A stretch of DNA of 14,273 nt. Source: CAVZLD01 sp964522605. Its GTDB lineage: Bacteria; Planctomycetota; Planctomycetia; Pirellulales; Pirellulaceae. A model generated the notes under the pieces. It saw only the letters and a program-made list of their open reading frames with translations. It made no database searches and was not told the origin of the DNA. Within the stretch, counting starts at the first letter, position 1. Every line of letters starts with the position of its first letter. Positions 1-6,191 of this stretch are shown one piece after another. Position numbers and translations under genes: made by a program. The stretch covers positions 1-14,273 of the forward strand of contig CAZFWV010000162.1 of assembly GCA_964522605.1 (NCBI GenBank). Reading direction: 5' to 3'.

Positions 1-126
1 TCCATCCTGGAAGGTCTGGCTCACGACCAGATCTTTGACGAGTTGAATACCGATCCGGGACGGGACTGGCTGCTGCCGACCGGTGATTTGGGCTTGGATC
101 GCTTGGCGAGGGCTTTTGTTTGCTAA
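1..126 (+). CDS. C-terminal end of an unrecognised protein (cut by left edge)
   Basis: Frame +1 is open from the first base to a TAA at 124-126 and gives 41 residues ending LGLDRLARAFVC. The visible part contains DQIFDELNTDPGRDWLLPTG, an ordinary mixed soluble sequence with no membrane segment. I do not recognise a family from this tail, and the start lies outside the window. It would be convergent with cysK, whose stop lies 82 bases away. The fragment is short enough that an open frame by chance in GC-rich DNA cannot be excluded; the balanced composition and absence of runs of Arg/Pro/Ser, which mark shadow frames here, favour a real gene end. Confidence 0.5.
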   Translation, partial: SILEGLAHDQIFDELNTDPGRDWLLPTGDLGLDRLARAFVC

Positions 127-207
127 AGTGCGCTCTGGATCGCAATCCCGACAGGCCGCTCATTCAGCCCACCGCATCGCCTGTGCGCTGGACCGCCCAA
201 TTTGACG

Positions 208-1149
208 TCAGCCGGTCAAGCCGCCGAAGAGGGGAGTCGAGAGGTAGCGTTCGCCGAGACTGCACATGATCGTTACGATTCGTTTGCCACGGAACTCCGG
301 CCGGGCAGCGACCTGGGCCGCTGCCCACATGTTGGCACCACTGCTGATCCCCGCCATGATGCCTTCTTCCCGCGCGAGGCGTTTTCCCCATTCGAAAGCC
401 AACTCGTCGTCCACCGTCACGACATCATCGACGATGGAGGTATCCAGGTTCTTCGGTACGAAACCGGCGCCAATTCCCTGGATCCGATGCTTGCCGGGCG
501 CCCCGCCGCTGATCACGGGCGAGCTGGCCGGCTCGACCGCAATCGCCTTGAAGTTCGGGTTCTTCGACTTGATATAGCGGCTGACGCCCGTCAGTGTGCC
601 TCCCGTCCCGACGCCGGCCACAATCGCATCGATCTGCCCCCCGGAATCCTCCCAGATTTCCGGTCCGGTTGTCGCTTCATGGATCGCCGGATTCGCCGGA
701 TTCTCGAACTGCTGGGGCATCCAGCCTTCCGAGTCCTTCTCGACCATATCGTAAGCTGTCTGGATCGCTCCCTTCATTCCTTCCGCGGCCGGAGTGAGCA
801 CCAGATTCGCACCCAACGCACGCAGCAAGGCCCTCCGCTCCAACGACATCGACTCCGGCATCGTCAGTGTGAGTCGGTAACTCTTCGCGGCGCACACAAA
901 GGCAAGTGCAATCCCGGTGTTCCCACTCGTCGGTTCGATAATATGCGAACCCGGATGAATGAGCTTTTCCCGTTCTGCCGCCTCGACCATCGCGACGCCA
1001 ATTCGATCTTTCACACTGTTGAGTGGTTGAAAGAACTCACACTTGGCGAATACTGTCGCGTGGGTCGCGGGAACGAGCCGATTGATGCGAATCATCGGCG
1101 TATCACCGATCGTCTGGATCACGGAATCAAACGTCTTTGCACGTGGCAT
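208..1149 (-). CDS. cysK: Cysteine synthase (O-acetylserine sulfhydrylase), PLP-dependent
   Basis: Makes L-cysteine from O-acetyl-L-serine and sulfide in the cytoplasm, the last step of assimilatory cysteine synthesis. The 313-residue length matches the family. Visible landmarks in order: the GDTPMIRINRL entry motif, the PLP Schiff-base lysine in NSVKDR (K47), the substrate loop PTSGNTG (73-79), the phosphate-binding glycine loop GVGTGGT (179-185), KHRIQGIGAGFVP (220-232), and the pyridine-nitrogen serine region GISSGA (267-272). All key residues are present, so it should be active. The ATG at 1149 is preceded by a G-rich stretch (GGGGGCAAGT), an acceptable ribosome site. A cystathionine beta-synthase or CysM-like specificity cannot be excluded, but the motifs fit CysK best. 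It runs in the same direction as cutC but 335 bases away, so it probably has its own promoter. Confidence 0.95.
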   Translation of the reverse strand: MPRAKTFDSVIQTIGDTPMIRINRLVPATHATVFAKCEFFQPLNSVKDRIGVAMVEAAEREKLIHPGSHIIEPTSGNTGIALAFVCAAKSYRLTLTMPESMSLERRALLRALGANLVLTPAAEGMKGAIQTAYDMVEKDSEGWMPQQFENPANPAIHEATTGPEIWEDSGGQIDAIVAGVGTGGTLTGVSRYIKSKNPNFKAIAVEPASSPVISGGAPGKHRIQGIGAGFVPKNLDTSIVDDVVTVDDELAFEWGKRLAREEGIMAGISSGANMWAAAQVAARPEFRGKRIVTIMCSLGERYLSTPLFGGLTG

Positions 1150-1484
1150 ACTTGCCCCCGATACGATGAGTTGCTGTGTGACGAAAAGTCAGGGCGACCA
1201 ACGAGAACCGACGATGGCCACTGTCGCCAGGCGGCGCAGATCATGGAGCGAAACCAAAACGACTCAGACTCTGCAACCCTATGCACCGTTGGTTCTGCGC
1301 TGAAGAAGAAAAACGCAGAGATCGCAAAGGCGCAGAGGGCCGCAGAGGAAGAGACAGGCAGAGGGCCAAGCAGACTCCTTGGAACAAAAGTGCTTGAATG
1401 TTGCGATGGAACCATGATTCGCCGCGCAGCATACGGGTTTTGCCCACGTGAGTCAATTGACAGCGAATGTGACGATAGCATCGA
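1150..1484. other. Intergenic region between cutC and cysK
   Basis: A 335-base space downstream of cutC and upstream of cysK (both on the minus strand). Open frames crossing it give low-quality translations such as LCAFAISAFFFF, which is merely the repeat at 1314-1363 read as protein. It should contain the cysK promoter, but I see no convincing -35/-10 pair and no hairpin with a T run. Apart from the repeat I see nothing in it. Confidence 0.5.
1314..1363 (-). repeat. Degenerate short tandem repeat, CGCAGAG type
   Basis: The heptamer CGCAGAG occurs at 1314, 1331 and 1341, with a variant CGCAAAG at 1323 and GGCAGAG at 1357, so units recur every 8 to 16 bases with irregular 1 to 9 base fillers. 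It is preceded by the purine run GAAGAAGAAAAA. On the other strand it reads as CTCTGCG repeats. From memory, similar degenerate arrays are scattered between genes in planctomycetes and cyanobacteria; that link is not tested here. It lies about 120 bases past the cutC stop. Confidence 0.6.
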
Positions 1485-2276
1485 TCAGCCGGAGCTCTGC
1501 ACGGCTTCACGAATGGCTCGAACGCAATCGACGGAAGTGATCCGACGATAGCCCTCGGGCGGCATCGTCGGTGCACTCAGTGGCACCTCACTGCGGAGAA
1601 AGACCGAGGAACCACTGACCAGCTCGCTGGCGCTGAAGTGAATCTCCTGAGCTCCCGTCGTTTCGACGATCTGGCGTACATTTTCCGGGCGGACTCCGGA
1701 ACCAGGCATGACCCGGATTCGCCCCTCCGAGTTGTGGATCAGCTCTCGCAGAAGCGACAGACCGGCCACCGCGGTCGCCTGTTGCCCCGAGGTAAGCAGG
1801 CGGTCAAACGGCAGCTCCAGCAGTTGCCGTAGTGCATTCGGGGCATTGCGTGTGTGATCGAAGGCCCGATGGAATGTCTTGCTGACATTCGCCGCCTGTC
1901 GACATACGGCCTGGCACGCGTCGACGTCGATCTGCCCATCCGGTGTCAGCGCGCCAAACACAATTCCGGCCACCGGAAGTTCCAGCACCGCTTCCAGCTC
2001 GTACTGCACAGTTCGTAGCTCTTCCCGATCGAAGCAAAAGTCCCCGCCGCGAGGCCGGATCATCACCATGACCGGCAACCGGGTCTGCTCCAACACCGCC
2101 CGAATCATCCCGGAGCTTGGCGTTGTCCCCCCCTCGATGAGATTGGCACACAGTTCAATCCGGTCCGCACCGCCCTGCTCGGCCGCCCGGGCTCCGGCAA
2201 CCGAATCGACACAAACCTCCAGCAAAACCGTGCCGACGTCCGATGAAACTGAAATCGCGGGGTCGGTTCGGTTCAT
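1485..2276 (-). CDS. cutC: CutC family TIM-barrel protein (copper homeostasis protein CutC)
   Basis: 263 residues, slightly longer than the roughly 250-residue family norm because of a 16-residue N-terminal extension. Family landmarks visible: LLEVCVDS (18-25), GGADRIELCANLIEGGTTPS (36-54), MIRPRGGDF (72-80), KTFHRAFDH (133-141), LLTSGQQ (160-166) and MPGSGV (190-195). The fold is a TIM barrel and the protein is cytoplasmic. It was named for copper tolerance in E. coli, but a direct role in copper handling is disputed and its reaction is unknown, so the name should be read as a family label. The ATG at 2276 follows a strong ribosome site, AAGGAG with about 8 bases to the start. No copper transporter or regulator is nearby. 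It is divergent from the small + strand gene at 2463. Confidence 0.93.
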   Translation of the reverse strand: MNRTDPAISVSSDVGTVLLEVCVDSVAGARAAEQGGADRIELCANLIEGGTTPSSGMIRAVLEQTRLPVMVMIRPRGGDFCFDREELRTVQYELEAVLELPVAGIVFGALTPDGQIDVDACQAVCRQAANVSKTFHRAFDHTRNAPNALRQLLELPFDRLLTSGQQATAVAGLSLLRELIHNSEGRIRVMPGSGVRPENVRQIVETTGAQEIHFSASELVSGSSVFLRSEVPLSAPTMPPEGYRRITSVDCVRAIREAVQSSG

Positions 2277-2317
2277 AGTCGCTCTCCTTCACCCCACCCC
2301 CGAGAACCGGTTTTGAC

Positions 2318-2329
2318 CCGCGATCGCGG
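2318..2329. promoter_or_regulatory. 12-base perfect palindrome in the cutC upstream region
   Basis: CCGCGATCGCGG is a perfect 12-base palindrome, 42 bases upstream of the cutC start and 134 bases upstream of the small + strand gene, so it lies in a divergent promoter region. It could be an operator, but in GC-rich DNA a palindrome built on GCGATCGC is not rare. The strand-neutral position gives no hint of which gene it would serve. Confidence 0.2.
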
Positions 2330-2462
2330 ATCGATCGGGAGACGGGCGGTTTCTTTTCTCCACGCGGCAGCAATAATAGTGCAAGCTTGTGTAGCTCGGA
2401 ATCCCCGACCCACGTCCCGAAATGGGCCGCAGAGCATAGCCGTGTAGGATGAAAGGTGGCAG

Positions 2463-2696
2463 ATGAGTTCCAACTCCGGAGCATCCAAAATGGAAGTCCT
2501 TGGCATCTTGGCATTTCTCCTCATCTGGTTTGCACTGCAAGCCTGGATTCTGCCCCGATTCGGGGTCTCGACGTGAATGAGCGGCAGTTGCGGACCGAGT
2601 TCGGTCCAAAAACCCGCGAAGAAGACCATCGACGAAGAATCCGATCCGGCGGTGAGCTCTCCGTCGTCCACCAACACCACCGAATCCGGCTCCTGA
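2463..2696 (+). CDS. Candidate small membrane selenoprotein with in-frame TGA (Sec38)
   Basis: ATG at 2463 opens a frame of 37 codons, then TGA at 2574-2576, then 39 more codons to a second TGA at 2694-2696. If the first TGA is read as selenocysteine the product has 77 residues. Residues 11-30 (EVLGILAFLLIWFALQAWIL) form one membrane helix; then PRFGVST, Sec38, MSGSC (Cys43), giving a U-x4-C pair just past the membrane, and a hydrophilic Lys/Ser/Thr tail. Basic residues after the helix suggest that the tail is cytoplasmic. After the TGA, 29 of 39 codons end in G or C, as in the part before it (24 of 37). AAAGG lies 6 bases before the ATG; a second start, Met10 at 2490, has CCGGAG 8 bases upstream. 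Alternatives: a 37-residue protein ending at the TGA, a TGAATG-coupled second small frame, or a point mutation in a Cys codon. The family is not recognised. Existence of the gene is likely; Sec readthrough is inferred. Confidence 0.55.
2592..2607 (+). promoter_or_regulatory. Candidate bacterial SECIS hairpin
   Basis: GGACCG (2592-2597), loop AGTT (2598-2601), CGGTCC (2602-2607): a perfect 6-base-pair stem, or 7 pairs with a GU loop. The loop G at 2599 is 22 bases past the in-frame TGA that ends at 2576. Bacterial SECIS elements lie just downstream of the UGA, with a short stem and a G near the start of the apical loop at roughly 16-37 bases, so position and shape fit. A second, lower pairing GCGG (2581-2584) with CCGC (2614-2617) can close a longer stem. 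What is seen is the hairpin; SelB binding is inferred. Confidence 0.5.
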
Positions 2697-2806
2697 GCGG
2701 CTAAGCAAGTCAGCAGATCTCCGAGGTGGGGTCAGCAGACTTTCTTAAACTCCGTGATCTCTCTGTTCCGCATGGGTCGAGCGGAACCAAAGGTCGAGAA
2801 GAGAAA

Positions 2807-2884
2807 CCGCGGATCCCGCGGATAAAACGGGTCTCCGCGGATCTGTCGGTGCAGATCCGTTGCCTCCGTCGAATCCGTGGGTTC
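2807..2884 (-). repeat. Degenerate short repeat, CCGCGGAT type, reaching the stop of the hydrolase gene
   Basis: CCGCGGAT occurs exactly at 2807, 2816 and 2835, followed by related words GCAGATCCGT and GAATCCGTGGGTTC. Within it, CGGATCTG (2838-2845) and CAGATCCG (2852-2859) form a perfect 8-pair stem with a 6-base loop. The array ends in the stop codon of the two-domain hydrolase (TGA, complement of 2883-2885), so it lies at once downstream of that gene and may help to end its transcript, although no T run follows. From memory this resembles a dispersed intergenic repeat family of planctomycetes and cyanobacteria. Confidence 0.55.
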
Positions 2885-5120
2885 ACTCGCTCAGCAGCCA
2901 GTCGATCGCGGACTTTTCGATCGGATCGGACGTCGCGGAGTGAATGGTCAGGGCTTGCGACGCATCGATTGCGCGATAGGCGGCCATGACCACGTCCAGG
3001 CTGATCGCATCTTCGCCGGCCACCCAGATCTGCTGGGGCGCCGCCAGCGCCAGCATTCCGGGCAGATCGTGGTACTTCGCACCACCCGGCAGCAGATTCG
3101 GGTCACGAATGTCCCGGACAGCTCCAAACCGAAACCCGGCCGTGTCCAGGGCGGCCCGGGCAACGTGGCCCTGCGTCTGGGTCAGCGCCGCAGCCGCCCA
3201 CGGCCCGGCGCCCTGAAGGCCAACGAGCCAGACTTCCGAGGGCGCGAGTTCGTGATGGACGGCAAACGAAACGAGCGTCAGGACATCGTGAACCCGTTGG
3301 GCGAACAGACTTCGGTTGTAGCCGAGCGTGTAGGCAGCTGCCTCCCGCGGATTGTCGACGCGTCGCGTCTCTTGCAGCAACTTCCCGTCCGCGAGGAACT
3401 CGCCCTGATACAACAGGTCGGCTCCGAGGACGGCGACCTGCGCATCGAGCAACCGCTGCACGGCAGGTCGGATTCCATCGCCCTCGAAAAGACTCGATTT
3501 TCCCTCGTCGTCGAGCCAGATGGCCACTTTGCCGCGCTGCCACCCCTCGGGGATCAATCCGACGACCGGCAGTTCTTCCCGCCCGTCGTCGGTCGGCTGA
3601 TGGCGCAAGAGTCCCGTGATCTGGAGCACGGCTCCCGCCTCGTCCCGTCCCGTTTCGACGAACTCGATCCGTGCTGGATCCGGCATTTCGCGTCCCAGAA
3701 TCGCCCGAAGCGCGCCGCCGACGAGCTCTCGATACTGCGCGAACGAATCCTCATCGACCGGCCGAACGGTGGCCAATTGCGCCGTCGCATCGCCGGACCA
3801 CCACTGGAGTAAGTCTCGCTCGAAATCCGGGCCTCCGGGTGGTCTCGGATGATGGTCGTCCCACACCGACAACTGTTCGGCCCCCAGCCGATGGTAATCC
3901 TCCTCGACAATTGGCTCCGACAGTCCGAGTTGGAACTGGCGATTCATCCACGCATACATGACGGCGCGACTGACGTAATTGTAGTTGTGCCCGAAATGCA
4001 AAAACGGATGATGGACCAGCCGGTCGGATGCGTCGAGCATTCGGTAATGCGCCGCCAATTCCGGGTAGCCTTTGGTTTGCATCTCCTTGGTCCAGTCATC
4101 GGCCGAGATCAAGCACTGTGGGCGTGGGGCGAACAGGGCCGCGAAGGCTACATTCCCTTCGTCGATGCGCAGCAGACTGGCGTTCTCACAAGTACAGCCG
4201 CCTTGCATCGCTGTCGAAACCATGACCGCCGGAATGGCCACTGCGGGACGCGGATCCAACGCACAGAGAATGAAGGTCTGCGTGCCGCCGCCACTGGCGC
4301 CCGTCACGGCAATCCGCTGCGGGTCCACGTCCGGCAGACTCTCGAGCCAATCCAGGGCCCGGATGGAATTGTAGGTCTGCAAACCCATCACGCTCTGCAA
4401 GTGAGATTCTGCCTGCGGGCTGAACAGACCCCAGCGATCCGGCGAGATCATCTCGGGCCGTTGCTTTGCGAAACGGTGCGCCAGGTCGTAGGAAATCTGC
4501 TGGCTGTCACAGTAGCCGACCATATCGACGTTGAACACGACGCAGCCCATGCGCGCCAGCTGAACGCACCGAGCCTGGATGCTGTTTCGGCCGCCCTCCT
4601 CAAAACGCTCCGCGCCAGCCACGATCTGCCGCCGGACTTCGTCCCGACTCGCTGCCCCGAACCGTCCATCGGCAAAATGCCCGTGCGGACAGAGGACGCC
4701 GGGCCGACGGCCCTCGGCCTGCCGAGGTCGGTACAGATTCCCCGTGACGAAGAATCCCGGAAAGCTCTCAAGGTAGACCTTTTCCACGGTGTAGTCGCCC
4801 ATCACTTGGCGACCGTGCACGACGGCATTCGCGGGAGTCTTGGTGGGCATCGGCCAAAGTCCCAACGCCACGCGCAACGCGGTGCGCAAGTCGTTGGCAC
4901 GCTCTTGCCATTGTTCCGGAGTGGAACTGGGCGCAAACGGAAAATACCCGTCCAGGTCCTTGAGTGGGCCGAGCCGGCGGTCGTTGGGCGACTGGCCCGG
5001 CGGCAGGGCGCGAGGCGGAGCTGCCTGGAGGCTCGCACTGCAGAACAAGAGAAGCAGCGCAAACCACCGCCGGATCGGATGTCGACCGGGGAGCGCAGAC
5101 CGCGTTTTCACGTCATTCAT
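2883..5120 (-). CDS. Secreted two-domain alpha/beta hydrolase (acetyl xylan esterase-like)
   Basis: 745 residues. A signal peptide is evident: basic start, hydrophobic WFALLLLFCSAS (19-30), cleavage near LQA-AP (about 34). The first hydrolase domain (about 100-400) has PHGHFADG (145-152), the nucleophile elbow GASGGG with Ser276, an acid candidate in ADDW (340-343) and His375/His378 in FLHFGHNY, so a full triad is plausible. A second hydrolase-like domain (about 510-745) has VGLQGAG at the elbow position (633-639), with Gln636 where the nucleophile would be, so it looks inactive. The likely role is ester cleavage on polysaccharide in the periplasm or outside the cell; substrate unknown. Its ATG overlaps the stop of the DUF1080 gene (ATGA), which points to coupled translation. 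Similar to the large dienelactone hydrolase/Abhydrolase_7 type proteins of planctomycetes; the exact family is not certain. Confidence 0.85.
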   Translation of the reverse strand: MNDVKTRSALPGRHPIRRWFALLLLFCSASLQAAPPRALPPGQSPNDRRLGPLKDLDGYFPFAPSSTPEQWQERANDLRTALRVALGLWPMPTKTPANAVVHGRQVMGDYTVEKVYLESFPGFFVTGNLYRPRQAEGRRPGVLCPHGHFADGRFGAASRDEVRRQIVAGAERFEEGGRNSIQARCVQLARMGCVVFNVDMVGYCDSQQISYDLAHRFAKQRPEMISPDRWGLFSPQAESHLQSVMGLQTYNSIRALDWLESLPDVDPQRIAVTGASGGGTQTFILCALDPRPAVAIPAVMVSTAMQGGCTCENASLLRIDEGNVAFAALFAPRPQCLISADDWTKEMQTKGYPELAAHYRMLDASDRLVHHPFLHFGHNYNYVSRAVMYAWMNRQFQLGLSEPIVEEDYHRLGAEQLSVWDDHHPRPPGGPDFERDLLQWWSGDATAQLATVRPVDEDSFAQYRELVGGALRAILGREMPDPARIEFVETGRDEAGAVLQITGLLRHQPTDDGREELPVVGLIPEGWQRGKVAIWLDDEGKSSLFEGDGIRPAVQRLLDAQVAVLGADLLYQGEFLADGKLLQETRRVDNPREAAAYTLGYNRSLFAQRVHDVLTLVSFAVHHELAPSEVWLVGLQGAGPWAAAALTQTQGHVARAALDTAGFRFGAVRDIRDPNLLPGGAKYHDLPGMLALAAPQQIWVAGEDAISLDVVMAAYRAIDASQALTIHSATSDPIEKSAIDWLLSE

Positions 5121-6103
5121 TTTTCGACCACCCAGATATTGCGAAAGACAACCGGATTCCCGTGGTCTTGCAGGTAGATCGCGTCGTCGCTGGGCCCTTC
5201 GTCATGTCGGCCTGGCGTACTGTGCGGCAACTCAAGATCATCGTGAATCACGACTCCATTCAGACGAACCGTCACGCGGGCGTTCTTCGTCTTGTTGCCG
5301 TCGTTGTCGTATTGCGCTTCCTGAAAGTCAATGTCGTAGGTCTGCCAAGCAAGCGGCGGCAAGCACATGTTCAACCGCGGCTCGGAAATCGAGTAGATCC
5401 CACCGCATTCGTTGTCGCGCCCTTCGAGGCCAAACGAATCGAGGACTTGAAGCTCGTAGCGGCTCTGAACATAGACGCCGCTGTTACCTCGCCCCTGACC
5501 GCGGGAGTTCGGCATGAAGGGAGTCCGAAATTCGATGTGCAATTCATGATCGCCAAATTTCTGTTTCGATTCGACATCACTTGCGGCAAGCAGTTTCCCT
5601 TCCACGATTTTTCCGTTGTTCCACGCCTCGACATTCGTTCCATCAAACAGGACAACGGCACCGGCAGGCGGTTTGGCGCCTAAGGTTGGACTCTTGCGTT
5701 CGGTCTTTTTCAGTTCTCCCAGCATTTCGCCACTGGGCGTTTCGATTTTCAGCACACCGTCTTTGATCTTCAGAACATACTCGTCCGTTTCAAAGATCGC
5801 GGTATCGCCGATCATCTGGCCGTCAACTTCATTTCGCTCGTCGCCTCGGCTCCAACCGTCCCCGGGTAAACCGCCCAGATAACCGACGACGTGGAATTTG
5901 CCGTCGCCTAAGGCGATCACCTGGGCACCCCACCGATTTCCGTCCGCCTCAACGAATCCGATGTATTCGCCCTGCACGGCGAAATCCGGACCGGCCTTGG
6001 TCGCGTCCGTGAAGGCGGGTTGGTCGTCGCGGGCGTAGGTCGCGACAACAATGGCACATGTGATCCAGAAAGTCATCCGAAAGAGAGAAGTCCTGCGCAT
6101 CAT
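5117..6103 (-). CDS. Secreted DUF1080 (3-keto-disaccharide hydrolase type) protein
   Basis: About 328 residues from the ATG at 6103; a second ATG follows at 6100, which is 6 bases from the ribosome site GGGAG and may be the true start. A longer TTG start at 6124 is open but less likely. The N-terminus (RRTSLFRMTFWITCAIVVATYA) is a signal peptide. Residues 30-135 form an extra N-terminal domain rich in GDG, GYLGGLPGDGW and VLKIKDG. The DUF1080 domain (PF06439, concanavalin-like fold) fills 148-328, with VLFDGTNVEAW, ELHIEFRTPF (187-196), GRGNSGVYVQSRYELQVLD (204-222) and LNGVVIHDDLEL. Members are proposed to act on 3-keto-glycosides or bind carbohydrate. It is translationally coupled to the downstream hydrolase and lies 88 bases after the TolC-type gene, so the three genes probably form an operon. 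Confidence 0.92.
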   Translation of the reverse strand: MMRRTSLFRMTFWITCAIVVATYARDDQPAFTDATKAGPDFAVQGEYIGFVEADGNRWGAQVIALGDGKFHVVGYLGGLPGDGWSRGDERNEVDGQMIGDTAIFETDEYVLKIKDGVLKIETPSGEMLGELKKTERKSPTLGAKPPAGAVVLFDGTNVEAWNNGKIVEGKLLAASDVESKQKFGDHELHIEFRTPFMPNSRGQGRGNSGVYVQSRYELQVLDSFGLEGRDNECGGIYSISEPRLNMCLPPLAWQTYDIDFQEAQYDNDGNKTKNARVTVRLNGVVIHDDLELPHSTPGRHDEGPSDDAIYLQDHGNPVVFRNIWVVEK

Positions 6104-6128
6104 CAGCTCCCATGTCAAAGACAATCAA

Positions 6129-6168
6129 CCGGCCGTCTCTACATCTGGACTTCTATTTTGACGGCCGG
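6129..6168 (-). promoter_or_regulatory. Inverted repeat between the TolC-type and DUF1080 genes
   Basis: CCGGCCGTC (6129-6137) and GACGGCCGG (6160-6168) are perfect 9-base complements with a 22-base loop. It lies in the 88-base space inside the presumed operon. No T run follows on the minus strand, so a strong terminator is unlikely; an attenuating or mRNA-stabilising hairpin, or an operator, would fit. Two heptamers of the GGAGGCG/GGAGACT repeat type lie at 6167-6180, overlapping one arm. Confidence 0.4.
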
Positions 6169-6191
6169 AGGCGGGAGACTCAAGCAGCGCC

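Noticed and set aside
1119..1481. 120-codon minus-strand frame with LCAFAISAFFFF
   Set aside because: The hydrophobic-looking segment is the CGCAGAG repeat read in reverse, not a membrane protein.
202..1551. 449-codon open frame on the + strand
   Set aside because: It runs opposite cysK and past it; rich in Arg, His and Pro with no recognisable motif. It is the complement shadow of cysK.
2290..2310. G-quadruplex in the G-rich stretch upstream of cutC (minus strand)
   Set aside because: Only two solid runs of four or more G; four evenly placed runs are needed.
2577..2696. Separate 39-residue gene starting at the ATG after the TGA
   Set aside because: Possible by coupling (TGAATG), but it would be a tiny hydrophilic peptide with no ribosome site of its own; continuation of the upstream frame explains the same bases better. 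Not excluded.
2289..2708. Minus-strand frames of 119-139 residues opposite the small + strand gene
   Set aside because: Arg/Gly/Ser-rich and without a motif, and they run into the repeat-free cutC upstream region. The + strand frame with a clear membrane helix is the better gene.
3849..5177. 442-codon open frame on the + strand
   Set aside because: Shadow of the two-domain hydrolase; the minus strand has signal peptide and catalytic motifs, this frame has none.
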